Source: Erythrobacter sp. 3-20A1M (lineage in GTDB: Bacteria; Pseudomonadota; Alphaproteobacteria; Sphingomonadales; Sphingomonadaceae). Taken from it: a DNA stretch of 64,000 nucleotides. Position 1 is the stretch's first letter. The number at the start of each line of letters is the position of its first letter. Both the position numbers and the translations under genes were made by a program. The notes under the pieces were generated by a model that did not search any database, had not been told where the DNA came from, and saw only the letters and a program-made list of their open reading frames with translations. This document shows, piece by piece, positions 42,261-52,214 of this stretch. The stretch lies in assembly GCF_018636735.1 (NCBI RefSeq), contig NZ_CP045200.1, forward strand, positions 310,001-374,000, written 5' to 3'.

Positions 42261-42944
42261 TCAGGCGTCGGCCCAGCGACGCATCAGATTGTGGTAAAGA
42301 TTGGTGAGTTCCAACACGACGGGATCGTGCGGTCCGCGCTCGTCGGTCAGCGCCCGGACACTGCGATCTAGCCGGTACAGTTGTTCTCGTTCGCCATCGT
42401 CGCGGACCATGCTTTGCAGCCAGAAAAAACAGGCGGTCCGCGTCCCCTCGGTCACCGGGGTGACGCGGTGGAGGCTGGAGGCGGGGTAAAGGACCATGTC
42501 CCCGGCGCGTAGTTTCACCCGGTGCTCGCCGAACAGATCCTCGACCACCAGTTCGCCGCCTTCGTAGGCACCGGGTTCTTCGAGGAAGAGCGTCGCCGAG
42601 AGGTCACTGCGAATGCGGAACTCGCTGCCGGCGAGTTGGCGGATCGAATTGTCGACATGCGCGCCGAAATTTTCGCCACCCGCGTAGCGGTTGAACAGGG
42701 GCGGGAAGACCTTCAACGGCAGCGCGGCGGCGACGAATTCGGGGGCCTTGCCGAGCGCGTCGAGGACCATGCGCCCGGCCTCGGCCGCCTCCTTGCAGCC
42801 TTGGCGCAATTGCCGGTTCCGCTTGGCGGTGCGCGATTGGTGTCCCGATGTCTCGTTCCCGTCCACCCAGGGTCCGGTGTCGATCGTGCGGCGGACCGCG
42901 TTCAGCGAACCCTTGTCGAGCACATTCTCGATCCGCAGCATCAT
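42261..42944 (-). CDS. Fe(II)/2-oxoglutarate-dependent dioxygenase (PiuC/PKHD type)
   Basis: A 227-aa oxygenase of the prolyl-4-hydroxylase-like PKHD group often found beside TonB receptors (PiuC with PiuA). The iron ligands are the His and Asp in [10 protein letters not shown] and the second His in [14 protein letters not shown]; that Arg ([11 protein letters not shown]) binds 2-oxoglutarate. It lies upstream of the receptor gene on the same strand and has its own Fur-like box. A role in iron acquisition is established for the family only by association. Confidence 0.93.
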   Translation of the reverse strand: MMLRIENVLDKGSLNAVRRTIDTGPWVDGNETSGHQSRTAKRNRQLRQGCKEAAEAGRMVLDALGKAPEFVAAALPLKVFPPLFNRYAGGENFGAHVDNSIRQLAGSEFRIRSDLSATLFLEEPGAYEGGELVVEDLFGEHRVKLRAGDMVLYPASSLHRVTPVTEGTRTACFFWLQSMVRDDGEREQLYRLDRSVRALTDERGPHDPVVLELTNLYHNLMRRWADA

Positions 42945-42995
42945 GTCGGTCGGTCCCCTTCACACGCGAGCAGTGAAGTGCGCGCGCTGAGCCCC

Positions 42996-43013
42996 TTGCG
43001 AATGATTGTCAAT
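42996..43013 (-). promoter_or_regulatory. Fur-like box upstream of the dioxygenase gene
   Basis: TTGCGAATGATTGTCAAT, which on the other strand reads ATTGACAATCATTCGCAA, closely matches the Fur consensus palindrome. It lies about 50 bp before the dioxygenase start. Together with the box at 42218 it marks this pair as iron-regulated. Confidence 0.7.
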
Positions 43014-43060
43014 AGCGCCCCAGCCTCGTCAGGAGGCGGATCGCCGATGCGGACCGAGCT

Positions 43061-43771
43061 CTATTCGGTCGTGTCCGCTTCGGGTTGCGGATGATTGGGG
43101 ACCAGGATCAGCTCCCCGTTCTCCACCCGCCAGCCTGCCAGGCGACTGAGCAAATTCATGCCGATCACGTTGGTATTGCCTAGATTGGGCGCGATCACCG
43201 CGTCGAGCCCGCGCGCCGCCACATTGCCGAAGCGCAGTTCGTCGATCGTCGTGGTGCCCACGCGGACCGTGCCATTGGCGGTGGTCATCATCACCGGCAT
43301 TCGGTCGCGGCGCGGTTCGATGCCCGCCCGCTCCGCCGTGCGCGCGGAAATGGCGGTCAGCGTCGCGCCGGTATCGACCAGAAAATTGGCCTGCTCGCCA
43401 TTCACGCGCGCCTTAAGCCAGTAATGCCCGTCGGGTGCCAGCGGAACGCGCGTTTCCTTCCCCTCCACGCGCTGTTCCGGCAGACCGAGGTCCGACATCG
43501 CGACGTCGAAGCGCGGGTCCATCCGCGCGACCTGCACCACCACCAGCGCCAGCACACCGACCAGCACGACTGTCGAGGCCGTGCCGACAAGGCGGCCCAG
43601 CGGTATGCGCCGCCGCGCCATCATCGCTCCGACCCAGCCCAGCACCATGGCCGCCAGTGCCGCCATCAGCAGCTCGCTCTGCGGAATGTCGGCGACGTAG
43701 CTCAGCAGCGCGTCGAAGAGGGTCTTGGGGTCCACGCGTTCGATATAGGCGCTATCGGCTAGCAATTCCAT
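43061..43771 (-). CDS. Membrane-anchored retropepsin-like aspartic protease
   Basis: A 236-aa protein with two predicted membrane helices (about residues 35-50 and 60-80) followed by a periplasmic retropepsin-like domain. The active-site motif is FLVDTGATLTAISARTA and the flap-like part is GLDAVIAPNLGNTNVIGMNL. It belongs to the bacterial TIGR02281-type aspartic protease group. ATG 43771 is chosen for the family-like N-terminus before the first helix; the longer open frame overlaps egtD. Substrate unknown. Confidence 0.88.
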   Translation of the reverse strand: MELLADSAYIERVDPKTLFDALLSYVADIPQSELLMAALAAMVLGWVGAMMARRRIPLGRLVGTASTVVLVGVLALVVVQVARMDPRFDVAMSDLGLPEQRVEGKETRVPLAPDGHYWLKARVNGEQANFLVDTGATLTAISARTAERAGIEPRRDRMPVMMTTANGTVRVGTTTIDELRFGNVAARGLDAVIAPNLGNTNVIGMNLLSRLAGWRVENGELILVPNHPQPEADTTE

Positions 43772-43800
43772 GAACGGTGCAAGCCGCGTGGCACCCGCCC

Positions 43801-44787
43801 TCAGGGTGCGTTGCGCGGCACGGTCGCTTCGGCCAGCACGACGCTGAAGCGGTCCTTGCCGTCGAGCCAGCGACCGACCGGCGTCCAGCCTCCCGCCAGC
43901 AGCAGGGCGTTGGAGCTGCGACGGCTGAACTTGTGGCTGTTCTCGGTATGGATCGTCTCGCCCTTCGCCATCGTGAAGCTGCGCCCCGCGACCTCGAACG
44001 CAATGTCCTCGTCGGCCACCAGATGCATTTCGACCCGGGCGAAATCGTCGTTCCACCGCGCCTCGTGGTGCAGCTTCTCGACCGGGATGGTCCCGCCCAA
44101 CTCGCGATTGATCCGCCGCGCCATGTTGAGATTGAAGCTGGCGGTGACGCCCGCCGCATCGTCGTATGCGGCTTCCAGCAGTTTGCGTTTCTTGATCAGG
44201 TCCATCCCGATCAGCAGCATCGACCCCTCGCCTAGCGTCGCGCGCATGGTGCGCAGCAGGTCCACCGCCGTGCGCGGCACCATGTTGCCGATGGTCGAGC
44301 CGGGGAAGAAACCCAGCTTGGGCATGTCGGCCACTTCGGCCGGCAGCTCGACCCGGCGCATGAAGTCGGCCTCCACCGGATAGATCGGAAGGTCGGGGAA
44401 CTTGCGGCCCAGATCCTCTGCCGCGGCGCGCAGGAAATCGCCTGCGATGTCGAGCGGGACGTATGCCGCCGGGTCGATCGCCTCGAGCAGCAGCGGCGTT
44501 TTGACCGACGACCCGCTACCGAATTCGACCACCGCCCGGCCCGGCCCCACGGCGCTGGCAAATTCCGCACCGCGTGCGCGCAGTATCTCGGTCTCGCAGC
44601 GCGTCGGATAATACTCCTCCACCTGCGTGATATCCTCGAACAGTTCGGAGCCTGCATCGTCGTAAAGCCAGCGTGCGGGCGTCGCCTTCTGCGTCTCGCT
44701 CAAACCCTCCAGCACGTCCTCGCGAAAGGCGCGGTCCACCCCCTGCTCGTCGCGATCGACGAGTTCCAGCCCCCGGTTTTGCGTCAT
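43801..44787 (-). CDS. egtD: L-histidine N-alpha-methyltransferase EgtD
   Basis: First enzyme of ergothioneine synthesis: trimethylates histidine to hercynine with SAM. The 328-aa protein has the SAM motif VVEFGSGSSVKTPLLL, the family YYPTRCETEIL segment, FFPGSTIGNM and NLNMARRINRELGG. Start ATG 44787 overlaps the egtB stop by one base (TGATG), so expression is coupled. The two genes form the minimal ergothioneine pair; no egtA, egtC or egtE homologue is beside them. Confidence 0.97.
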   Translation of the reverse strand: MTQNRGLELVDRDEQGVDRAFREDVLEGLSETQKATPARWLYDDAGSELFEDITQVEEYYPTRCETEILRARGAEFASAVGPGRAVVEFGSGSSVKTPLLLEAIDPAAYVPLDIAGDFLRAAAEDLGRKFPDLPIYPVEADFMRRVELPAEVADMPKLGFFPGSTIGNMVPRTAVDLLRTMRATLGEGSMLLIGMDLIKKRKLLEAAYDDAAGVTASFNLNMARRINRELGGTIPVEKLHHEARWNDDFARVEMHLVADEDIAFEVAGRSFTMAKGETIHTENSHKFSRRSSNALLLAGGWTPVGRWLDGKDRFSVVLAEATVPRNAP

Positions 44788-46052
44788 CAGATATCCTTGG
44801 CGAGCCGCAGGCCGGTGAATTGCCAGCGCTGGTGCGGGTAAAAGAAATTGCGATAGGATGAGCGCGAATGTGCGCGCGGCGTGGCGCAGCTCGCGCCCTT
44901 CAGCACGAACTGGCCGCTCATGAACTTGCCATTGTATTCGCCCACCGCACCCTCGGCCGGCTGGAAGCGCGGATAGGGCAGATAGGCGCTGCGGGTGAAT
45001 TGCCAGCAATCGCCGAACAGGTCCGACGAACCCTTGGCGCCCCCGCTCGGATGGACCGGGCCTGCCTCGTCGAGCTGGTTGCCGCCTGCCGGATCATGGC
45101 TCGGCGCTTGCTCGGCATGTTGCCCGCGCGCGATCGCCTCCCACTCGAATTCGGTCGGCAGGCGTGCGCCCACCCACTGCGCGAAGGCGTCGGCCTCGTA
45201 ATAGGAGATATGCGTGACCGGCGCGTGCGGATCGCGCGCCTGCCAGCCCTGAAGCGTGAAGTGCTGGTCGTCGCGCCAATAGAGCGGCGCGGCAACGCCG
45301 TTATCCTGAACCCAGCACCAGCCGTCGGACAGCCACAGCGAATGGTCCCGGTAGCCGCCATCGGCGACGAACGCATCCCACTCGGCATTGGTGACGAGCG
45401 TGTCGGCCAGCGCGAACGGTTCCAGCAGCACCCGGTGGCGCGGCCCCTCGCAGTCGAAAGCGAAGCCGTTATCGCCATGCCCGATCAACGCAATGCCGCC
45501 GGGATGTTCGAGCCAGTCGCGGTCGCGCGCCTCGGCCTTCACGGGGGTGCCGTCCCACATCCCGGGACCGAGCGGGTTCTGGAACAGCGCGTGCTTGATA
45601 TCGGTCTGGAGCAGTTCCTGATGCTGCTGCTCGTGCGCGATGCCCAGTTCGATCAGCGGGGCGAGGTCTTCGCGATCCAGCAGCGGGCCCATCGCTTCGG
45701 TCACGTGATGCCGCCATGCGAGTATCTCGCCCACGGTCGGACGCGACAGCATGCCCCGGCTGTCGCGCGCGATGCGCTCGCCCTCTGTCTCGTAGTAGGA
45801 GTTGAACAGGAACGGCCATTTCTCGTCGTGCAATTCGTAGCCATCGAGATGGTCGCGCAGCAGGAAGGTCTCCCAGAACCAGGTGACGTGTGCGAGATGC
45901 CATTTGGCGGGGCTCGCATCCTCCATCGACTGGATCGTCGCATCGCTTTCCGAAAGCGGTGCGGCCAGTGCCTCGGTCAGCGCGCGCGTGGCCTGGAAAC
46001 GCGCGGCGAGCGAGGCGTCTTGCGGACGGGTGCGGAGCTTCGGTTCGGCCAT
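44787..46052 (-). CDS. egtB: Ergothioneine sulfoxide synthase EgtB
   Basis: Non-haem iron enzyme that couples a thiol to the imidazole of hercynine using O2. The N-terminal DinB-like domain carries the histidine iron ligands in WHLAHVTWFWE and AHEQQHQELLQTD. The C-terminal formylglycine-generating-enzyme-like domain includes ARLPTEFEWEAIARG, WQFTRSAYLPYPRF and the end GLRLAKDI. ATG 46052 (MAEPKLRTRPQDASL) is chosen; length 421 aa is normal. Whether the thiol donor is cysteine or gamma-glutamylcysteine cannot be read. Confidence 0.97.
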   Translation of the reverse strand: MAEPKLRTRPQDASLAARFQATRALTEALAAPLSESDATIQSMEDASPAKWHLAHVTWFWETFLLRDHLDGYELHDEKWPFLFNSYYETEGERIARDSRGMLSRPTVGEILAWRHHVTEAMGPLLDREDLAPLIELGIAHEQQHQELLQTDIKHALFQNPLGPGMWDGTPVKAEARDRDWLEHPGGIALIGHGDNGFAFDCEGPRHRVLLEPFALADTLVTNAEWDAFVADGGYRDHSLWLSDGWCWVQDNGVAAPLYWRDDQHFTLQGWQARDPHAPVTHISYYEADAFAQWVGARLPTEFEWEAIARGQHAEQAPSHDPAGGNQLDEAGPVHPSGGAKGSSDLFGDCWQFTRSAYLPYPRFQPAEGAVGEYNGKFMSGQFVLKGASCATPRAHSRSSYRNFFYPHQRWQFTGLRLAKDI

Positions 46053-46166
46053 GCGGTCTGATCCCTGTCGCGGCGATCCGTCACCCGGTGACAGACGACC
46101 GCCCTTCCCGCTTAAGCGCGGGAGTTGCCTCTTCGTTCCAGAAACGGCGCGCCTTTTCAAGGCGAA

Positions 46167-46206
46167 GTCCTACAGGATGGAACACATGGAACAGTGTCCT
46201 GGGGAC
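46167..46206. repeat. Imperfect inverted repeat in the egtB leader region
   Basis: GTCC-AGGA-ACAC on one side pairs with GTGT-CCT-GGAC on the other, with a bulged TGGA on the first arm. It lies about 115 bp upstream of egtB. It might be a leader hairpin or a dispersed repeat; no regulator is implied. Confidence 0.4.
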
Positions 46207-46364
46207 GGAAATCGGGGTCGGGAACAGTGTGGTTTCTGACGGGAATGCGCGGGGTGTGCGGGGCACGAAGCATTCCCGCACGTCTCGCATTTTCACGTCG
46301 GGTAGGAAACTATGCCCAGCAGCCAAAGACGTCCTACCATGGGCCATAGGCAACACGCACGGGC

Positions 46365-46396
46365 GCCGTCATCCTAGCCTTTACCGGGATGACGGC
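46365..46396. repeat. REP-like palindrome
   Basis: GCCGTCATCC and GGGATGACGGC form a 9-11 bp stem around a short loop. This is the type of GTCATCCCGG...GGGATGAC palindrome dispersed between genes in many alphaproteobacteria. It is 45 bases beyond the DAHP synthase stop and could also stabilise that mRNA end; there is no T-run. Confidence 0.55.
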
Positions 46397-46440
46397 CTTC
46401 TGAACTAACAGGGCGAGCCCTACCGTGGGCCCGAACCCCT

Positions 46441-47814
46441 CTAAGCCGCGTCCGCCTGCTGCTCGGTCGCCGCGAGCCGCAGCATGTCCGCGATCGCAAA
46501 CGCCAGTTCGATCGACTGCGCAGCGTTGAGGCGCGGGTCGCAATGGGTGTGGTAGCGGTCGCCCAGCGCATCGTCGGTGATCGCCACCGCGCCGCCGACG
46601 CATTCGGTCACGTCCTGTCCGGTCATTTCCAGATGGATACCGCCCGCATGGGTTCCTTCCGCCCGGTGGACGGCGAAGAAGCCGCACACCTCGGCCATTA
46701 TGCGGTCGAAGGGCCGCGTCTTGTAGCCGCTTTCCGACTTGACCACGTTGCCGTGCATCGGGTCGCAGCTCCACACCACCGGGTGCCCTTCCCGCTGCAC
46801 CGCGCGGACCAGCCGGGGCAGCCCCGCCTCCACCTTGTCATGGCCGAAACGGCTGATGAGCGTGATGCGCCCCGCCTCGCGGCCCGGGTTGAGCGTGTCG
46901 AGCAGCTTGAGCAGCGCGTCCGGCTCCAGGCTCGGGCCGCATTTCATGCCCAGCGGATTGCCGATGCCGCGTGCGAACTCGATATGCGCGCTGCCTTCGA
47001 ACCGGGTGCGGTCGCCGATCCACAGCAGATGCGCGGAGCAATCGTACCAGTCGCCGGTCAGCGAATCCCGCCGGGTCATCGCCTGCTCGTAAGGGAGCAG
47101 CAGCGCCTCGTGGCTGGTGTAGAAGCTGGTGCCCTGCAATTGCGGCACGGTGGCGGGATCGACCCCGCACGCTTCCATGAAATCGAGCGCTTCGGTGATC
47201 CGGTCGGCGGTCTCCGCGAAGCGATCGGCCCACGGGCTGCGGCCCATGAAATCGAGTGTCCACTGGTGGACCTGGCGCAGGTTTGCGTAGCCGCCGCCGG
47301 CAAAGGCGCGCAGCAGGTTGAGCGTCGCCGCGGCCTGCGAATAGGCGCGCACCATCCGTTCGGGATCGTTGCGGCGCTGCGCCGGGTCGAACTCGATCCC
47401 GTTGACGTTGTCGCCGAAATAGCTCGGCAAAGTCACATCGCCCTGCGTTTCGGTGTCGGAACTGCGCGGCTTCGCGAACTGGCCCGCCATGCGCCCGACC
47501 TTCACCACCGGCAGCTTGCCGGCAAAGGTCAGCACGACCGCCATCTGCAGGATCACGCGGAAGGTGTCGCGGATATTGTTCGGGTGGAACTCGGCGAAGC
47601 TTTCGGCGCAGTCGCCGCCCTGCAGCAGGAACGCCTCCCCGCGCGCGACATCGGCAAGATCGGCCTTCAGCGCCCGCGCCTCGCCCGCGAACACCAGGGG
47701 CGGATAGGCCGCGAGCGTCTCCTCGGCGCGCGTCAGCGCCGCGGGGTCTTCGTAACGGGGCAGGTGGCGCGCCTCGTGCGCTCTCCAGCCTTCGGGTTTC
47801 CACTCGCGTGCCAT
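46441..47814 (-). CDS. Class II 3-deoxy-7-phosphoheptulonate synthase
   Basis: First enzyme of the shikimate pathway (phosphoenolpyruvate plus erythrose 4-phosphate), plant-type class II (AroA-II). The 457-aa protein contains [14 protein letters not shown] with the metal-binding Cys, [16 protein letters not shown], the [10 protein letters not shown] segment and [34 protein letters not shown] is the C-terminal metal site. It is monocistronic, followed by the repeat-containing gap before egtB. Confidence 0.97.
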   Translation of the reverse strand: MAREWKPEGWRAHEARHLPRYEDPAALTRAEETLAAYPPLVFAGEARALKADLADVARGEAFLLQGGDCAESFAEFHPNNIRDTFRVILQMAVVLTFAGKLPVVKVGRMAGQFAKPRSSDTETQGDVTLPSYFGDNVNGIEFDPAQRRNDPERMVRAYSQAAATLNLLRAFAGGGYANLRQVHQWTLDFMGRSPWADRFAETADRITEALDFMEACGVDPATVPQLQGTSFYTSHEALLLPYEQAMTRRDSLTGDWYDCSAHLLWIGDRTRFEGSAHIEFARGIGNPLGMKCGPSLEPDALLKLLDTLNPGREAGRITLISRFGHDKVEAGLPRLVRAVQREGHPVVWSCDPMHGNVVKSESGYKTRPFDRIMAEVCGFFAVHRAEGTHAGGIHLEMTGQDVTECVGGAVAITDDALGDRYHTHCDPRLNAAQSIELAFAIADMLRLAATEQQADAA

Positions 47815-47915
47815 TTCTCGCTCGCCTCCTTCTGCGGGCAGCGCACGCCTTGCCGGGAAACAGGCGCGCGGGGCAAGGCTAATTTGGGTTTAGCCGCCCC
47901 AAGTAGCGCCCGCTT

Positions 47916-50899
47916 CTAGCGGCTCGAGAGTGCCTCCGCCGCCTTCGTGCCGGTCGGCAGCGCGGTCGCCAGCGTCTGCCCTTCCGGGATGAAGGCCGCG
48001 CGATAACCTGCCCGGTCGCCCAGATATTTCTGCGCCAGCGCCTGCATCCGCTCCGGCGTGGTCTGCGAATAATCGACCAGCAGGCTGCGGGTCAGCGCGA
48101 CGCGGCGCGGGTCCGTGCTCGCCCCTGCCAGCTGCCACATCCAGAAGGTGTTGCCGGTGGATGCGCGCATGACCTGCTGGCGAAGCGGTTCGGTCACCCG
48201 CTCCAGCTCGTCGGCGGAGGGCGGGTTCTTGGCGAGGTCCTCCGCGATCGATTGCGCGGCGGCAAAGAAGACCGGAACGTCCTGCGGCCGCAACTGCGCG
48301 AAGGCCGCGATATTGCCACCGGAGGGGACATCGACCGGCCAGTCGCTGCGCACCACCGGGGCATAGCTCGCCCCCGCCCGTTCGCGCATCTCTTCCAGCA
48401 GGCGGTTGTTGAACAGCTGCGTCAGGATTTCGAGCTGGCGCGATTCCCGCAGGTTCTCGATCCCGCCGCCGGTCTGCCACGCGATCAGCGCCGCCGCCTG
48501 GTTGGCATCGCCGCGATGATACTCGACCGTCACCGGCTGGGGATCGGGGAAGCCCGGCACCCGCGCCGACGCATCGGCGGGAATCGGCTCTCGCGGCGGC
48601 AGCGCGCCGAAGGTGTTCTCCAGCGCCTCGATCGCCTTCGCCTGGTCAAAATCGCCGAAGATCGAGACCTCGATCGGGCCCTGCTTCAACAGCGGCTCCC
48701 ACACCTTGCGGAAGCCCTCGGGCGTGGTCTGCGCAATCATTTCGGGCGTCTGCGTCTCGTAACGCGCGTCCTTGCCGCTCAGCAGATAATCCAGATCGCG
48801 CTGGATCAGTCCGGCCGGGCTGGTCGCGAAGGTATCGTAGGCCAGCCGTGCCGCCGCCTGCGAGCGCAGCACCGGGTTATCGTCCCAGCGCGGCATGCCC
48901 AGCTTCGCCGCGAACAGATAGAGCTGGTCGGCCAGGTCCTCCTTCCGCGTCTGCGCGTCGAAGGTGAAATTGGCATCGTCGATCCCGAAATCGAAGCCGA
49001 GCTTGCGCCCGGTGGAGAGACGATCGAGGTCCTCCTGACCAAGATCGCCGAGGCCCGAGCCGATCAGCGCGCTCTCGCCCAGGGCGATATAGGGTGCGTC
49101 CTTCGCGTCGAAGGCGCGATAGCCCGAACCGAAGCGCACGTTGACCGCAACGCGGCCCGGCTCCGCATCGTTGGACCACAGCAGCGCGGTCACCCCGTTG
49201 GAAAGCTCGACCCGGTCGATCCCCAGAACGCCCAGCGGCGTGGTGGAAACGACCGTACCCGGCGTACCGATCGGCGGCAGGTCGGCGAAGGAGATGGTGC
49301 GCGCTGCGAGGCGCACGTCGCTCGCCGCATCGACCGGAGCCAGCAACGCGGTGCGCAGGGCCGCGTCGCTCGCCTCTCCGGCGGCAGGCGTCGTATACAC
49401 GGCGCGCACGACGTCCCCTTCGAACAGGGCGCGAGTGTGCTCCAGGATCGCCTCGGGCGTGATCTTGGCCTGCATGCCCTGGAACACGGACAGCACGGTC
49501 TCGGGCGATGCGGTGGTCTCGCGGATATCGACCGCGCTGGCGATATTGTTGGCCAGCGCGCCCCCGGCCTGCACGTCGCGCTCGGCCACCCCGGCCTTGA
49601 ACGCGACCTCCAGTTCGGACACCTCGCGATCGATTTCCTCCTGCGTCGGTGGCGTCGCGAGCGCATCGGCGATCACGCCGCGCACATCCGTCAGCGCCGC
49701 TTGCCAGTCCTCGGTCAGCGGGGCGAAGGAGACGAAGGTTCCGTCGACGCTGCGGCTGACGTCCTGCTGCTGCACCTGGGCATAGAGGAAGCTGCCGCCC
49801 GCCCGCGCCTTCGCCTCCAACCGCCGGTTGATGAGTGCCTGCGCGAGCTGATCCATCATCAGCCCTTCGTTGTATTCGATCGTATCGTTCACCTTGCGCC
49901 ACGGACGCAGGACGGCATAGGTGAAGCTGCGCGGCAGATCGGGCTCGACCTCGACCGCGACCTGACCCACCGGGTTGTCGGCATCGACACCTTTGGGCGC
50001 GACCGGATCGCCGAAATCGGGCGCAGGAGTCGCTTTCGCCTTCACCTTCCAGTCGCCGTAATATTTCTCGATCATGGCCGCCAGGACCTTCGGATCGACA
50101 TCGCCGGCGATCGAAATCACGACGTTTTCAGGCCGGTACCAGCGATCGTGAAAAGCCTTCACGGCCTTGGGAGTCGCCGCCTCCAGCTTGTCCAAGGTCC
50201 CGATCGGAAGCCGTTCGGCCAGCCGTTGCCCGGCGAACAGCGTCTTGCGGGATTCGAGGGCGACGCGCATGCCCGGGCCGCCGCCCTCGCGCATTTCGGC
50301 GAGCACGATGGGGAGATCGGCGGCCAGAGTCTCGTCGTTGAAGACGGGGCGCGGATCATGCCCGAAAGATAGCGCATGCTGTCGTCGAGCTTGGTCGGCG
50401 TAATGTCGGGCAGGTCGAGGCTGAACAGCGTCTGCGTGGGGCTGGTCTGCGCATTGGTGTCGGTGCCGAAGCTCGCACCTAGGCGCTGCCAGGTCGGGAT
50501 CGCCTCGCCGAAGCCGAGATAGGTGCTCTGGCGGAAGGTCATGTGCTCGATGAGGTGCGCGAAGCCCTGCTCGCTATCCTTTTCGTAAAGCGAGCCGGCG
50601 TCGATCCGGATGCGGATGGAGACCTGGCCCGGCGGCACGCCGTTATGCCGCACGGCATAGCGCAGGCCGTTGTCGAGCTTGCCGAACACCCACTCGCGAT
50701 CGACCGGGATGTCGCTGCCTTCGTACAGCCAGGGCGTCTCGTCGGGGCCCTGGATCGATGTCGGCTCGGGCAACGCAATGGGTTGCGGCGCCAGATCCTG
50801 GGGTTGCGGCGCAACATCCTGCGCCGCGGCGGGGGCGGTCAGCAACGCGAAGGAAACAAGGGCGGCGAACGGCCGGGCGGCGCGCGAGAAACGATTCAT
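47916..50899 (-). pseudogene. M16 family zinc metallopeptidase, interrupted by a 1-base frameshift
   Basis: Large secreted pitrilysin-type peptidase of about 994 aa when repaired. The first segment (start ATG 50899) has a signal peptide ending APAAAQ and the inverted zinc motif HLIEH in QGFAHLIEHMTFRQS. Frame is lost after DDSMRYLSGMIRAP: inserting one base in the G-run at 50346-50349 restores VFNDETLAADLPIVLAEMRE, which continues to the stop at 47916. The second part holds the other M16 repeats (VVISIAGDVDPKVLAAMIEK; VSIFGDFDQAKAIEAL). Either a real pseudogene or a homopolymer sequencing error. Confidence 0.85.
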
Positions 50900-50979
50900 G
50901 CGCGCCCTATAGGCCGTGCAGGGGTGAAGGCACAGTGAATGGCTTGCCCCGCCCCACCCGCGATCCTACATCGTGGCCC

Positions 50980-51558
50980 ATGTTCATAGAGACCGAAACC
51001 ACGCCCAACCCGGCCACGCTGAAATTCCTCCCCCAGCGCGAGGTGATGCCGTCGGGCACCCGCGAATTCGCCAATCCGGAGGATGCGGAGGCGAGCCCAC
51101 TCGCCCAGGCGTTGTTCGACACCGGCGAGGTGACCAATGTGCTGTTCGGCGGTGACTTCATCTCGGTTTCGAAGGCCCCCGGCGTCGAATGGACCGACCT
51201 GAAACCGCAAGTGGTCGCGATCCTGCTCGACCATTTCGTCAGCCAGGCGCCGCTGTTCGCCGCTGGCAGCGCGGCGGGCATCTCGGTCCCGGCAGAGGAT
51301 GCAATGGTGGTCGAGGAAGATCCCGCCGATGCCGATATCGTCGCGCAGATCAACGAATTGCTCGATACGCGCGTGCGCCCCGCGGTCGCGGGTGATGGCG
51401 GCGACATTTCCTATCGCGGCTTCCGCGACGGTGTGGTCTATCTCGGCATGCAGGGCGCGTGCGCCGGCTGTCCCAGTTCCACCGCCACGCTCAAGCACGG
51501 GATCGAAGGGCTGCTGAAGCACTACGTGCCCGAAGTCACCGAAGTGCGCGCCGCCTGA
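50980..51558 (+). CDS. NifU-like iron-sulfur cluster scaffold protein (NfuA type)
   Basis: Fe-S carrier of 192 aa. The N-terminal Nfu domain begins MFIETETTPNPATLKFLPQR. The C-terminal NifU-like domain has the cluster-binding CxxC in GACAGCPSSTATLKHGIEGL. ATG 50980 is chosen because it gives this exact family N-terminus. It opens a conserved sphingomonad gene block running through miaB and phoH; MiaB itself needs Fe-S clusters. Confidence 0.94.
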   Translation: MFIETETTPNPATLKFLPQREVMPSGTREFANPEDAEASPLAQALFDTGEVTNVLFGGDFISVSKAPGVEWTDLKPQVVAILLDHFVSQAPLFAAGSAAGISVPAEDAMVVEEDPADADIVAQINELLDTRVRPAVAGDGGDISYRGFRDGVVYLGMQGACAGCPSSTATLKHGIEGLLKHYVPEVTEVRAA

Positions 51559-51589
51559 CCCTGATCCCTTCGCTCGCAGGAGCCCACAG

Positions 51590-52198
51590 ATGACCGAACA
51601 ACTCCACGATACCGTCTTGTCCGACGCCGCGCTCGCGCAGCTCTTCACCGAAGCGCGCAGCTATAATGGCTGGCTCGACAAGGAAGTGAGCGAAGACCAG
51701 ATCAGGCGGATCTACGACCTCCTGAAGATGGGGCCTACTTCTGCGAACCAGCAGCCCGGCCGGTTCATCTGGTGCCACTCGGCCGAGGCGAAGGACCGGC
51801 TCGCTGCCCACGCATCGGAAGGCAACAAGGACAAGGTCAAGACCGCACCGTGGTGCGTAATCATCGGTTACGACATCGATTTCCATGAGCAATTGCCGTG
51901 GCTGTTCCCCCACACCGACGCCAAAAGCTGGTTCGAAGGCGACGTCGAGGGCCGCATCGCGCACGCGAAGCGCAATTCCGCGTTGCAGGGGGCCTATCTG
52001 ATGCTGGCGGCACGCGCGCTGGGCCTCGATTGCGGGCCCATGTCAGGCGTCGACCTGGACGCGGTGACGGAGGATTTCTTCGCCGACGAGCCGCAATATC
52101 GCGCCGACTGGATCTGCTCCATCGGCTATGGCGACAAGTCGACCATCTTCGATCGCAGTCCGCGCCCCGATTTCGAGCGCTTCAACACCATCGTCTGA
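51590..52198 (+). CDS. Malonic semialdehyde reductase-like nitroreductase (RutE/HadB family)
   Basis: FMN-dependent oxidoreductase of 202 aa in the nitroreductase superfamily. Family segments are ARSYNGWLDKEVSEDQIRRI, MGPTSANQQPGRFIW and GYLMLAARALGLDCGPMSG-like AYLMLAARALGLDCGPMSGV. The subgroup reduces malonic semialdehyde to 3-hydroxypropionate; other rut genes are absent here, so the physiological substrate is inferred. It lies 31 bp after the NifU-like gene. Confidence 0.9.
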   Translation: MTEQLHDTVLSDAALAQLFTEARSYNGWLDKEVSEDQIRRIYDLLKMGPTSANQQPGRFIWCHSAEAKDRLAAHASEGNKDKVKTAPWCVIIGYDIDFHEQLPWLFPHTDAKSWFEGDVEGRIAHAKRNSALQGAYLMLAARALGLDCGPMSGVDLDAVTEDFFADEPQYRADWICSIGYGDKSTIFDRSPRPDFERFNTIV

Positions 52199-52214
52199 AC
52201 CTCCGCACCCGCCG

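Larger units (their letters stand above)
46053..46440. other. Intergenic region DAHP synthase-egtB with inverted repeats (no gene)
   Basis: 388 bp without a supportable gene. It holds a composite inverted repeat at 46167-46206, a REP-like palindrome at 46365-46396, and two partial copies of the string CCTACCRTGGGCC (near 46333 and 46419). Short open frames across it have no protein-like features. Confidence 0.6.

Noticed and set aside
46365-46396. Intrinsic terminator of the DAHP synthase gene
   Set aside because: The stem is strong but no T-run follows on the minus strand, and the sequence fits a dispersed REP-like palindrome better.
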